From NCBI RefSeq assembly GCF_004379255.2, contig NC_056052.1, positions 2,604,001-2,668,000 of the forward strand: a DNA stretch of 64,000 nt. Reading direction: 5' to 3'. The notes under the pieces are model-generated. The model made no database searches. It saw nothing but the letters and a program-made list of their open reading frames with translations, and was not told the origin of the DNA. This document shows positions 42,505 through 54,869 of the stretch, one piece after another. The stretch is from Salvia splendens. Taxonomy: Eukaryota > Streptophyta > Magnoliopsida > Lamiales > Lamiaceae. The first letter of the stretch is position 1; every line of letters starts with the position of its first letter. A program made the translations under genes and the position numbers.

Positions 42505-44699
42505 TGTTAGGGTTTTGTATACTAGAAATCACCTTTCGAGTGATTGGATACTGTAAAACTCTAATTGTTATTTTCCAATAAATGCAACAGATTATATTTT
42601 GTCATAATGTTGTTATGTTTTACATTTAATGGTTGTTTATTGCATATTAAATGTATAAGCAAACGTAACAAAGTCTAAGCCTTTGTTTTAGTAGACCGGT
42701 TGTGGGCATCGTCCAATTTAAGGTAACACGGTCAGTTCTAAACAAAGAAAAATAAGAATTTCAAAACCTAGATATGCCTAGACTACCTATCTTGAAAGGT
42801 TGCAATGTCAGTCCGATTATTTCTAAGCCTTATTGAAATAAGATGACGTTGATGTGGTATAGCACTGAATGGATCTAACAGCAAGACGAGTCTTTATGCT
42901 ATCTACTGAAAGACGAGGTCTTGATAATTAATTTCTTAATCAATGTACGTTAGCATTGAGCATACGATATTGAGTATCTACTACTTTGACTTACCAAAGG
43001 TGTGGGTTTTTCGTCACCCAACGATCCAGGTATATTGGGTAGTGACGATCATTATCTAGCGGTGCTAGGATTGCTATTACGTTGAATCGTGCGCGAGGAG
43101 AGTCTCGTTTGATAACATCCACAAGAGGAGCTCGAAACAAGGTTTTATTAATCGGAACCTAGCTAGTTGGAGTTTAATTACTCCATGAATAATAAATAAG
43201 AGTTTCTTGCTAAGTCCACTCTTGGAGATTAAAATATGTTAATTAATTAAGTCCATAGCAGACAATAATTAATTAATGGATGTTTCTATCTTAAGCGCGG
43301 GAAATAAATTAAATGCAATTAAAGGAAACCCGGAATACTTGTAATTTCGGATTTGGAAGGCAGTGCAATATTACTTCTGTAGTGGCTGCTTGTAATATTC
43401 CAATATAAACTTATATTAAATTGTGGGTTCAATTTAATTGGTAAAAAGCTAATTGGGTGAGGCATGTTCCAAACTCTTCCTTAGATCCCTAACTGGGCCC
43501 AATATGTGACTTAATATAAATAGGAGAATAAATGAGACAGAAAACACAACATTATTACTCTATCAAATTTTCGTCCCCCTCTAAGAAAGAGAGAGCTCGG
43601 AATTTTGCCTCCTCCGTGAGCTGAGTTCTGTCTTCGTTATTCAAGTCCTAGAACGTTGGTGAGATTTGCCCACACAAATATCAGCGTATAGTCTGGGACA
43701 CCGGTCAGAAGATCCAAGGTCGAGTATTGAAGATCTTCACGTGGAGACGGAGCAAGCCATCATCGATTCTTGATTGAATCAACGAGGTAAATTGGTTAAT
43801 TCTGTAGTAAGCATGTTTTAGGGATTTTATATGCTAAACTGTAGGGATGTCAATCGGGCCAGCCCACCGGGTTTCGGGCCAACCCTATTCGGGTTGCGGG
43901 CTAATCGGGTTGTTATTTTTTCGGGTTATAAAAGTTCAGCCCTAACCCTAAAAGCTCGGGTTTCGGGCTAGCCCATCGGGTTAATCGGGTTGCTACCGAT
44001 AAAATTAACATGCAATCAATCCAATAAATAATGGTGAAAATTAGTTATATTTATAAAATGTAAAATATATAATTATGATAAATTTGAGATATATGCGTAA
44101 ACTCAAATATTAACATGATCAAATACTAATATTTGAGATTTATGCAACATAAAACATAAATATCAAGAAATTTTAAAGCATGTTTAGAAATTTAAATATA
44201 TATTTTTAGTGAATTTGAAGTTTCTAATTCATTTATCTATTATTATATTAATAAAAACTTAATATATAATTTATATATTTAATATATAAAATGGAAAGTT
44301 ATTTTTTCAGTAATCTGTATTATAAAATAATCAATGAAGTGTCGAATTAGAGTCAAACAAATAGAACAATATAAATTTTATCGGGTTTTCGGGCCAGCCC
44401 ATCGGGTTTTCGGGTCTGGCCCTAACGGGTTGCGGGTTAATCGGGTGCGGGCGAATCGGGCTGTAATTTTATCGGGCTGGAAATTTTCAGCCCTAACCCT
44501 ATAAATTTGGCGGGCTATTCGGGTCAGCCCACGGGTTGCGGGCTAAATTGACATCCCTATGCTAAAGCATGTTTTAATTCAATTTATGAGCATGATACAT
44601 GTGATAATTATGCGAATAGAATTTATCTAAATAATCTGCTAAATAGATCAAATTTATGTGATCATTAAATGTTGCACGCTTCCGCCGCCAACCCCTTCA
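42505..44699 (+). mobile_element. solo LTR, TSD TCAGT
   Basis: It starts TGTTAGGGTTTTGTATACTA and ends GCCAACCCCTTCA, flanked by TCAGT at 42500-42504 and 44700-44704. Removing the internal MITE leaves about 1.47 kb. Bases near 43655-43790 (GGTGAGATTTGCCCACAC and on) resemble an LTR leader. No internal domain remains. Confidence 0.8.
43839..44558. mobile_element. hAT-like MITE (about 720 bp) inside the solo LTR
   Basis: The ends are TAGGGATGTCAATCGGGCC and, in reverse complement, TAGGGATGTCAATTTAGCCC. ATGCTAAA occurs at 43831-43838 and again at 44559-44566, an 8-bp duplication, with three extra bases (CTG) at the left edge. Sub-terminal arrays of CGGGTT/AACCCG and GGGCC flank an AT-rich non-coding centre. 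Confidence 0.7.
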
Positions 44700-45171
44700 T
44701 CAGTAACCCCCGGCGGTTACAGTCAAGCCATCATGGCACACATAATGGTTGTTGACTCCATCAATGCCCAATGGGTGGACTTGGCCTATAAATAGGTAGT
44801 CACTCCATGCATTGCATACGATTGAACAAACAACAAACTCAAGTATTCTTGCATACACGCTCTCTCCCTCTCTGCATAATCTTCCCGTCGAAGCTCTGCC
44901 CCCGCCTTACTCCCGTTCGCCGGAGCTCTGCTACTAGCGGTGCTGCTACTTCAGAGACGAAGCCGTTTTATCTTTGGGGACGACACGCCAAACCTAGAGC
45001 ACTACCGGGGCGTATCTTGTCTTGCGGAAAGATGACTTCTTGACTCTGCTTACAAATTATATCTACGGTTTATAGTTTCTAATTTGTTATTTCAATTCAG
45101 TTTATTTCCGTTTAGTTTCTTCGTTCTTCATTGGATTGTATTACGCCCGGTTAGTGTATCTTTGTATTACA

Positions 45172-45959
45172 GTCATTTTTTCAACTCTATGAGTAATTAA
45201 TATAAAACTAAAGATGGGTAATTAATTTATAAAGATGGGTAATTAATTTAAAATACAATTAAAAAATTTCAAAAAAATTTAAATCATGTTTCTATATATA
45301 CCGTAGTAAAAATCACTATGAGTATAAATCAGGAGACACATTATTATAAGTGAAAAATAGTCAGTTCTTGTAATGTATTGAAGTCAGAAAAATGGTTGAA
45401 ATTTTTTGTCATATGCTACTTTATTTAGAGTTAAATGGGCAAAAAACTGATTTCTTTTATTTATAAAAAGTCAATTCAGTTTCAAAATACAAGACCACGA
45501 ATTCATGCCATAAAATAACTAAAAGCAGAAACTGAAACTCAATCTAAAGCAAAGATAAGGAAATACATAATCGAAAATATTCTCAACTATCTATTTCCTG
45601 AACTGAAGTGTCTAGATCGGGCTGGCCTTGTTGTGGCTCGTTTCGGGCCTCGATCGGTTGTTGCAGTTTGACCTCGATCAGACGAGCTCGTGGGGCTGAG
45701 TCGGGGGCCCTATATGTGACCTTAATTAGCTTTCAAAATTGTCATTTTATGCACACTCACACACACGCAATTAAAAGAGAAAGAGAGAGAGATTATACAT
45801 GTCAATATTGTGCACCATGCTTGATTCACCATAAAAAATAAAATCAGTAAAATAATTTACATACCTTTTATGTATAGAGAGAGTGAGAAAGAGAGAGACT
45901 CTTTGAGTTTGTCAAATTCGTTGAGAGGGCAAGTGGCGTATGGAAGTGGGAACAGGGGT
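45172..45959. other. intergenic DNA with a possible minus-strand exon fragment
   Basis: On the minus strand 45709-45583 follows a TATAG acceptor-like site and reads about 41 codons (APDSAPRARLIEVKLQQPIE onward) to a TGA. It could be a last exon or repeat-derived coding debris; no upstream exon is seen. Direct duplications and (GA)n tracts fill the rest. Confidence 0.3.
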
Positions 45960-45964
45960 ACAAC

Positions 45965-46580
45965 TGTTATGAGGATTGGGGCAAAACTGCACAATCAGTT
46001 CAGTTCGGTTACCAATATACTGTTCGGCGATTAGGGACCGATAGGATTGGGGCAAAACTGCACAATCAGTTCAGTTCGGTTACCAATATACTGTTCGGCG
46101 ATTAGGGACCGATATGCTGTTCAGTGATCTGACGAACTGCAATCATGCTCGGTGATTGGTCGAGTTTGTAGTCGTGCTCACGGATTAACCGAGCTCAATG
46201 TTCGGTGTTGAGCTCGGTGCTCGGTGCTCGGTGTTGGTGCTCGGTGTTGGCCGAACTTAAACGAGTTCGGAGTTGACAGTTGTTATTAACTGATGCACGT
46301 CGTCGGATGCGACTAGTTAGTTAGCTTTAAATGAAAGCCGTTAGGTTTGAACTAGTTGTTAGATAAGTGTTAGTTAAATAGAGCCGAGCTGTGGAAAAAG
46401 AAAAAGAATTTTTCCATCCATGAGTTTTGTAATCTTCCACACAAATAAAACACAAGATTTCCATTGACTCTCCAAGAATTGTTTTTTTTATTCATTTTCA
46501 TATCAAGTATTCGTTCTTCTCGTTCCGGAATCGATCTCGTTGTGATAACAAGATTGAGTCGCGTATCTGATAGCATTACA
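45965..46580 (+). repeat. 5' LTR of the copia element
   Basis: It is 616 bp, starting TGTTATGAGG and ending GATAGCATTACA. It contains a 71-bp tandem duplication near its start (unit AGGATTGGGG...GACCGAT) and a short GCTCGGTGTTG minisatellite at about 46195-46255. It differs from the 3' LTR at 46053 (C versus G at 63103). Confidence 0.93.
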
Positions 46581-46583
46581 AAT

Positions 46584-46601
46584 TGGCGCCGTCTGTGGGA
46601 A
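46584..46601 (+). promoter_or_regulatory. primer-binding site of the copia element
   Basis: TGGCGCCGTCTGTGGGAA starts three bases after the LTR. It is not the tRNA-iMet site usual for copia elements. It is identical over 18 bases to the PBS of the Tat-type gypsy element at 28130-28147. Confidence 0.8.
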
Positions 46602-46626
46602 TCGAAGAAGGACGACGAATTCAACA

Positions 46627-47600
46627 ATGTCTACCGCAAAGTTCGACGTTGAGAAATTCACCGGCGAAAATGATTTCGGCCTGTGGAGATTGAAGATGAG
46701 AGCTGTTCTGATGCAGCAAGGCGTCTGGGATTATGTGAAATCCAAGACGGACAAGAAAGAGATTCAAGGGATGGATGCGGCGAAATGTCAAGAACTGGAA
46801 TACAAGGCGTATAGCTCGATTGTCTTGTGCCTCAGCGATAGAGTCTTGAGGGAGGTTCAGAAAGAGGATGATGCCGCGGGAGTGTGGGAGAAATTGGAGA
46901 AAATATATATGGAGAAGTCAATCTCCAATAGGTTGCATCTCAAGCAAAGATTGTTCAACTTTAGATTTTCTGACTCCAAGAATCTGGCGGATCAGCTGGA
47001 AGATTTTCGAAAGTATATAGATGATCTTGAGGGTGTGGATGATCCCATGAAAGATGAGGATAAAGCTTTGATGTTATTGAATGCTCTGCCTCAGAGTTTT
47101 GAGCAATTCAAAGACTCAATACTTCTTGGAAGGGATTCGAAAGTGACTTTGGAGGAGGTATTTTCTGCATTAAAGCTGAAGGCAATGCAGAAATGTGTCA
47201 GCAAGCCAATCGATCAAGCTGCTGAAAGCCTCAATGTGAAGGCAACTTCAAAGAAACAATTCAAATTCAAGAAACCCCCATCTGACAAGTGGAAGCCAAG
47301 ATCATCTAAGGAAGGAGATCAAAAGGAATCTAGAAGCTGCTTCTGGTGTAAGAAACCAGGACACATCAAGCAAAATTGTTTTGCTTGGAAGAAAAAGCAA
47401 TCTGAAAATCACAAAGGAGATGGCACAGCAGCTATCACTGAGGAAATTGAAGAGGCAAGAGCTCTCAATGTGGTGGAGGATAGCCCATTATCAAGGCTAT
47501 GGATCATGGACTCAGGCTGCAGTTTCCATATGTCCTCCAATCTCGACTGGTTCCAAGATTTAAAGGAATCTGAAGGCTCGGTGTTGCTGGGAGATGACCA
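46627..47600 (+). CDS. gag-pol: copia gag and start of protease (5' part of the gag-pol ORF)
   Basis: The ATG at 46627 opens MSTAKFDVEKFTGENDFGLW, the usual start of a copia-type Gag. The capsid region runs to about residue 200, a Lys-rich linker follows, then a CCHC zinc knuckle (CFWCKKPGHIKQNC, residues 238-251) and the protease active site D295-S-G in MDSGCSFHM. The frame is cut after residue 324 plus two bases by the nested gypsy element; its 3' part resumes at 59967 in the same phase. No stop or frameshift occurs before the break. The short open extension into the LTR of the insert (to 47619) is not part of the gene. Confidence 0.93.
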
Positions 47601-50488
47601 TGTCACGACCGCCCTTTAGGGTTAATAAATACGGGCGATCGTGATTAAAAGAATTAAATAGAAAGACGAAAAGAATTAGGGTTTCAACACAAGATGGACC
47701 AACAATTAATATCCAAATGAATAAGCAAGAGTTTAATATTATCCAACAAGAAATTCAGAACATCCAATAGCCCAACAATTAAAGTTGTCGGCCCAAATAA
47801 TTCATAATTTAACGACACGTCACAGCGGAAACGACCAAGAGAAAGAGTGACGTCATGTGTGACGACACAACGACACTCAAGGTTCAAAGACATCAATAAC
47901 ATATTAGGTTCACTTGCTCAACACCACCACATCCTCGTCGCCGCTCAACCTGCACATAGGGAAAACACATGCAGGGCTGAGTATTTTAAGAATACCCAGG
48001 GGCTAATGCCGAAAACATTTGCAACAAAAGTAATTTATCATGCCATTCACAAGTAACCATCGGGGTTTAGCTTTAGAAAGGCCCGAGGCACTCAAATCAT
48101 TTCCCATTGTAAAATTCGACTGATCAGTCATTTTCCCATAGACAATAGCCATATCTGCCAATACATGACAAGGAATGCGGCCGCAAACCAAGTCACTAGA
48201 CCGGCCAGCCCGTAGCTAGCACACGATCTACCATAGGTGTACACTAGTCCAGGTAGGGTTTGCGGCCCTACGAGGACCCGAATTCGATTTATATAACAAT
48301 GGCACATAGCCATACCAGATAGGCACGTAAAACACAAATCACGGCATGATAAAATCATTTTCATTTCCATTGATAAAATATTTAGGACGTTGTCCTTATT
48401 TAAAAGAGAGCCCACCTCGAGTGCTTAATCCAAAACTATTTTCTTTCCTTTGCGATCACGATTCCCTTGCGAGATATCACCTTTAGAATTAAAATAACAC
48501 ATAAATCAACACACTTTCAAATTAAATAAATAAAATGCATGCACCCTAGTTTAAATCTTTTATCTTTTTTTTTCTCGATTTTTCGTTTATTCGGCGGCCG
48601 CCCAAGGCGTCGCGTGCGACGCCGGTCGACCGCTTACGTCAACAATCGCTCTGAAGGCTCCTCGTATTTTCTTCAAAATGTAGATATTAATCCTAATATT
48701 TACTTAAGCTCGTAATTAAATCCCCGCTATTATTTCTCTTTGAATTAATTATTTCCGACATAAGATAAACTTACTCCCTCTTCGAATTATACTGGAGATT
48801 AATTAAATATTTGTCACAATTAATTATCGGCCCAAAACTTAATTCCTTCCCACCTTATGTCTTTTAATTTAATTAATCAACACCCCCACTAAAGAAGGCC
48901 CAAACTTTAAATTGATCACCTAAAATAATTTATCAAGCCCAATTCAATTAAAATCAAAAGGCCAGAATCATTTAATTAAAAGCCCAAGATTTAATTAATT
49001 CCTCCACTTTATCTTCAATTACAATTTAAGGTCCAACAATTAAATGGAATCCATCTTTAATAATTTACCCATGTCAATTTATGAAGCCCAATTGCCCAAG
49101 ACATCTCATTTAATTTAATAGGCCCATTTTTATTATTTGGAACCCAAACTACCAAGTCTCCCAATTTAATCTATACGGCCCAATTCTCTTTTTTTTTAGC
49201 CAACAAAAAGCCCAATTTCCTCCTACCATCTCCACGCCACCTCTCATTCTCTTTTCTATCTCTCTCTCTCGACGGATGACTCTCTCGACGGAAGCAACGA
49301 TTTCAGAAGCTCGACGCCTTGAAGGAATCAGATCTGGCGTCACCTTCCGCCTCCGCCGTCGGGAAGGCTGCTGTCACTGCACCGAGCCGTCTCCAGCCAC
49401 CGCGTCGCTGCTCCGCCGCGAAGGTGTGTTGCTGCCGCCAATTCAGCCATCGTCCATCACCGAACCAACCTCGAACAGATACCACGCAGCCCCAATTAAC
49501 CCCGATTTCACCCGAAAGATAAGTTCTCATTCAAAAAGTGTTTCTGTTCGTTCTTAATTTTCGGTTCGCAGCAAGGGGGGTTCCAATTAGTAACATTCGA
49601 TTGGTTTTGAATGCTTGATTGCTAATGATTAGTTCTTTGTTTGGGAGATTGATGCTGAGTATGTGATAAATGGTGCAGAATGCAGAAATTCACGTTTTAA
49701 GATTGGGTAGGAAATATACCTCTTTGAATTGAATTTGGATTGTGAAGTTCACACGGCTGAAAAACAGGTTCTTGAAGCTGGATAATTTTGATTACTGCCA
49801 ATAGCAACAATTTGATGTTAGATTTTTTTGAAGCAGGAGAAAGTTTAGATACAAACGATAGACGTAGCTTACCTTGAAGGAGAAAGATTGGTTGCAGAGA
49901 TTGCAGAGATTGCAGAGGACGATTGGTGAGGGGATATAACTGATTATAGATTTTATATAGGGAAGAGGGGGTTGAGATACGGGAGAGATTTGTGGGAGAG
50001 ATGGGGGACGGTTTTTCCCAACGTGGGGAAAGAGTAGGATTCAAATTTTCTTTTTTTATTTTAACGTGATTTTGATTAAATCTGGGTTTGTTTGGTATTT
50101 TATTTGCAGCTTACGGAGGAGGAAAATTCCATCACGGAGCAGGATAATCTACATAAAATCTTTAATTAAATATTGAATTAAAGATATTTTATTTTAGTTG
50201 GTTTAGATTAATTCGCAGCCCATTGTATTTTATTTTAAATTGTGCAGTCCATAATTTATTTATCACGGACTAGATTTTTATTTTAATTATTTAATTTATC
50301 GAATCCAACACGGAATTGAGTCCAATAAATATTCCTCACGGACAAGAATTAATTAAATTCGCATAATCATTTATTTCACAAATCTCCAATCAACAACAAT
50401 TAATTCACGGCCCTCGAAAAAAAAATAATAGCATTAAAACCCGTAATTTATGGTTCACAATTTAGGTTTAGAAAAACGGGGCGTTACA
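47601..50488 (-). repeat. 3' LTR of the Tekay/Del-type element
   Basis: In plus orientation it begins TGTCACGACCGCC and ends GGGGCGTTACA. A GC-rich block (about 49260-49540) holds open frames on both strands that recur in the other LTR; these are most likely LTR leader sequence, not genes. Thirteen of its fourteen base differences from the other LTR lie between 48000 and 48195. Confidence 0.92.
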
Positions 50489-50532
50489 TCCTACCAACCT
50501 TAGCAGAAATTTCGTCCCGAAATTTGTTACCC

Positions 50533-53500
50533 TCAAGTAAAGAGTTCGGGATACAATTCCATCATTTTATCCTCATTCTCCCACGTGGCTTCTTCATGCC
50601 CATGATTTTCCCATAGTACTTTCACACAAGCAACATTTTTATTTCTCACAATTTGGATCTTTCGGTCCAGAATAGATTGGGGTCTCTCTTCATAGCTTAA
50701 GTCCGGATTCAACGCGACTTCCTCAAAACGGATCACGTGCTTCGGGTTGAACACGTATTTTCGTAACTGCGACACATGAAAAACGTTGTGAACATTTCCA
50801 AGGTTTGGTGGTAGCGCCAAACGGTATGCAACGGGGCCCACTCCTTCGAGAATTTCGTAAGGTTCGATAAATCGCGGTTTCAATTTGCCCTTGACGTCGA
50901 ATCGTGTTATCCCTTTTGACGGAGATACCTTCAAGAAAACTTTATCGCCAGCTTGAAATTGTACGTCGGTTCGTCGGACATCCGCGTATGATTTCTGTCT
51001 GTCTTGAGCTTCTTTTATCCTCTCACGAATTTGTCAAACGATTCCCACCATCTCTTCAACTGCATCAGGTCCGAGTATTCTTCTCTCGTCAACCTCATCC
51101 CACTAGAGCGGCGATCTACACTTTCTTCCATATAATGCCTCATACGGCGCCATGTTTATCGTTGCCTGAAAACTGTTGTTGTAGGCGAACTCGATCAGTG
51201 GTAGTGCTGCCTCCCAACTTCCCCCTCGGTCGAGTACCACGGCTCTCAACATATCCTCAAGAGTTTGGATCGTTCTTTCGGATTGTCCATCGGTTTGCGG
51301 GTGAAACGCTGTACTGAAATTCAATTTGGTTCCAAGCTCTTTTTGTAGACTCATCCAAAATCTTGAGGTGAATTTTGGGTCACGTTCGGACGTGATAGTC
51401 ACTGGGACTCCATGCAATCGAACTATCTCCCTTATGTAGATTTGAGCCAGTTTGTTGGACCCATAGCTTATGAGAATCGGTATGAAATGCGTACTCTTGG
51501 TAAGCCGATCTATACTTACCCAAATGACGGTGTTCCCTCTCAGAGTCCTTGGCAACCCGGTCACGAAATCCATGGAGATGTGTTCCCATTTCCACTCGGG
51601 AATCTCTAGTGGATGTAACTTCCCATACGGTCGTTGATGTAGAATCCTCACTTGCAGACAGACTAAACATCTCTCGCCGAATGACGCTATGTCCCTCTTC
51701 ATACCATTCCACCAAAAGGACTTCCTCAGATCTTGATACATTTTCGTACTTCCTGGGTGAGCGGTGTAAGGAGTCTCAAGCGCTTTACTCATAACCTCGT
51801 TTTTTAGTCCCTCGTTATCCGGCATGCATAGCCTTCCTTCGAAAGTAAGGGCATTGTCACCATCTTCACTAAAATTCCCAGATTCACCAGTTTGCACTTC
51901 TATACGAATTTCCTCCAATTTCGCATCCATCCGTTGTGCTTCAATAATCCTCGACCTTAGATCAGGTTCAACGGCTAGAGTGGCGATTCGTGCATCCACT
52001 GTTTCAGGTGCCCTCACCACTTCCAAACGCATCTTCTGAACTCACAAATTAGGCGTTCCTCTGTGGTGAGAAAAGTGGCTAGTTAGGACTGGTCCTTCCG
52101 GCTCAATGCATCTGCTACTACATTTGCCTTGCCGGGGTGATAATTGATGCCACAATTGTAGTCTTTCACCAACTCGAGCCATCTTCGTTGCCGCATGTTC
52201 AAATCTTTCTGCTCGAAGAAGTACTTCAGGCTTTTGTGATCCGTGAAGATCTCACATCGGACTCCGTAGGGGTGATGTCTCCAAATCTTTAAGGCGTGTA
52301 CTACCACTGCTAACTCCAAGTCGTGGGTTGGATAGTTCAACTCGTGTGGCCTCAATTGTCGTGATGCATAAGCAATCACTTTGTTGTTCTGTATCAACAC
52401 ACATCCAAGTCCCACCTTCGAAGCGTATGTGTATACCACGTAGTTCACTCCATATTCTGGCACAACTAGAATCAGTGCACTAGTTAGCTTTTCCTTCAAC
52501 AGTTGGAAACTGGCCTCACACTCTGGGGTCCAATTGACTTTTACCCCTTTCTTGAGTTGTTGGGGCATGGGTCTCACTATCTTGGAGAATCCGTCTATAA
52601 AACTTCGGTAGTATCCTGCCATGCCTAGGAAACTCTGAATCTCGTTTGGTGTTGAAGGTGCTTTCTATTGTTGTACCGCCTCGACCTTGGCGAGATCCAC
52701 TCGAATTCCTTCTGCCGACACAATGTGACCAAGGAAGTTTACTTCCTTAAGCCAAAACTCACACTTGCTGAATTTGGCATACAGTTTCTCACTCCTCAAC
52801 GTCTCCAAAGTGATTCGCAGGTGCTCCTCGCGTTCCTTCTCATTCCTCGAATAGACGAGTACATCATCTATGAATACCAAAACGAATTTACCCAAGTATG
52901 GGTGGAATACCCTGGTTCATCAAATCCATGAATGCTGCAGGTGCATTCATCAATCCAAACGGCATCACCACAAACTCATGGTGACCATATCTCGTGTGAA
53001 AAGCAGTCTTCGGTATGTCTTCTCGTCGGACTCTCAACTGATGGTATCCAGACCTTAAATCCATCTTTGAGAACACACCAGCTCCTCGAAGTTGCTCGAA
53101 TAGGTCGTCTATTCTCGGTAGTGGATATTTGTTCTTGAGAGTCATCTTGTTCAACTCTCTATAATCGATACACATTCTCATCGATCCATCCTTCTTCTTC
53201 ACAAAAGCACATGTGCGCCCCACGGTGAAACACTGGCTCTAATGAAACCCAAGTCTATAAGCTCTTGAAGTTGTATCTTGAGTTCTTCCAACTCTTTAGC
53301 CGCCATTCGATATGGGGCCTTAGACACCTGTGCTGACCCTAGCTCTAGGTCGATTGTGAACTCCAATTGTCGATCTGGCGGTGGGCCAGGTAAAGCTTCA
53401 GGAAAAACGTCTGCAAATTCTCGTACCACATCGACATCCTCCACTTTCCTTTCTTCCTTCTCATCTCCTTGTAGGTAGACCAGGTAGGCAGGACGCCCTT

Positions 53501-54858
53501 TTCTCAACATCGTTGTGGCTTGGAGTGCGGAGATGATAGACGTTTTTATGTTCACTGTGGTTCCATGATACACGATTGGTTCCTTTCCGGGGCTTGTAAT
53601 GATATTCGTCTCTCCTTACATCGAATCGTAGCAAAATTTGCAGTCAACCAATCCATTCCCAAGATTACATCAACATCCTTCATGGCCATATCTTGTAAGT
53701 CGTGCGCGACTAGCCTAAGTCCTCCCATAACAATTTCTATGTTCGAGCATGTTCGAGAAATTTCTATTACCCCTCCCACTGGTGAGGTCACCATCATCTT
53801 ATGTTCAGATTTATTAGCAGGCAACTTAATGTGTCCACACATAGTTCTGCCAAATTTCCGCTCTCGTGACTCCCTTGTTCAGTCTTGGTTTGTCTAGAAC
53901 TCAGCGCATACGCTCTAGCCTGGGAGGGAAGTCTTGGGCGGTGAGGTTGTTGTTGTCGCGGAGATTGATCACGATTCATCCTTAGTTCAGCCGGTGGTGC
54001 CCTCGACTGCTGACGGAATCCTTGATTGTTCTGCCTTGACCCCATCCCCGCATTCTTGATCAGACACTCCCTAGAGAAGTGGTCATTTCCCCCACAGTTA
54101 AAGCACTTGGTAGTTTTCTGCACTCTACACTCTCCAAAATGGTACCTGGAGCACACATTGCATTGTGGTGGTCTGGGTCGGAAGTCACCCCTCTGGTTAG
54201 AGAAATTTTGTCTACCCCCATGCGGTGGTCGGTTTTGATTGGGCTGGTACCTCTTGTTTTCTTAGTGGGTCCTATTCCTATCCCACTTTCTCTTCTCCCG
54301 AGAATAATGTGGTGGAGGCAGTGCCAGTGTAGTGTTCTCCGTCACCCTCTCCTTGGGCATAGCTGCCTCAACATCTAGCGCAAGGGCCAACGCTTCCGCG
54401 TATGTAAGCCTCCCATGACTAGCCAATGCCATCTTTATCTCATGCCTTAGACCTTCACGGAACTTATCGGTCAGCTTCTCGTCGGTGTCAACTTGTTCAG
54501 GTGCATACCGAGTCATATCGCAGAGCGCGCGATCATATTCCGTCACCGACATGCGTCCTTGGGTTAAGTTGTAAAACTCAGCCTCCTTTACCTTTCGGTA
54601 ACTTTTTGGGGTATACTTGTTGTATATTTCCGCCTTAATGTCCTCCCATGTCATTGTATCCACTTTCTTAGGGGCCAGGTCCCTTGCTTGGTCCCACCTA
54701 AAGTCGGCCGAATCCGTGAGTTGGTAGGTTACATAAATCAATTGCTCTTCCTCGGTGCACTTCAAGAATTCGAAGATGCTCTCCAATACGCGTATCCAAG
54801 TCTCGGCCTTTGCTGGCTCTCCTATCCCATCGAATATAGAAGGATTTTGCTTTAGCAA
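50533..54858 (-). pseudogene. broken gag-pol of the Tekay/Del-type element
   Basis: Pieces in sense order: gag capsid 54858-54262, ending in an in-frame TAA; zinc knuckle (CFNCGGNDHFSREC) in 54156-53794; protease remnant 53842-53552 with LGMDWLTANF but no visible DTG/DSG active site, suggesting a deletion; RT parts 53573-53199, 53223-52888 ([18 protein letters not shown]) and 52895-52665 with FIDDVLVYS, ending in a TAG; RNase H 52622-52083; integrase 52032-51103 with D and ERDPKF motifs, ending in TAG; and a C-terminus 50934-50533 with VLWENHGHEEATWE, the chromodomain-like tail of chromoviruses. Frame changes fall near 53820, 53560, 53210, 52890 and between 52083 and 52032. Another stop (TGA) lies near 51035. 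Each domain is still easily recognised, so decay is modest in sequence but fatal for expression. Confidence 0.88.
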
Positions 54859-54869
54859 AAACTATTCAA

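Larger units (their letters stand above)
41791..45171 (+). mobile_element. probable older LTR fragment hosting a nested solo LTR
   Basis: TGTTGGATTCGTGCTTGATC at 41791 looks like an LTR start, and a TATA box with leader (CCTATAAATAG at about 44783) and the end TTAGTGTATCTTTGTATTACA (45171) look like the 3' part of an LTR. No matching 5-bp duplication is found, so the ends are tentative. The nested element at 42505-44699 splits it. Confidence 0.35.

Noticed and set aside
41786..45176. Complete solo LTR with TSD at 41791-45171
   Set aside because: The flanks (CCGAT and GTCAT) do not match, so only a low-confidence older LTR fragment is listed.
47597..47606. Plain 5-bp TSD GACCA for the Tekay-type element
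   Set aside because: With canonical TG...CA ends the duplicated bases are TGACCA on both sides; a 5-bp reading would add one base to the element end. Reported as 6 bp with this caveat.
49276..49557. GC-rich open frames on both strands as a host gene
   Set aside because: The same frames recur at 58748-59029 in the other LTR of the Tekay-type element, so they are LTR sequence with no recognised domain.
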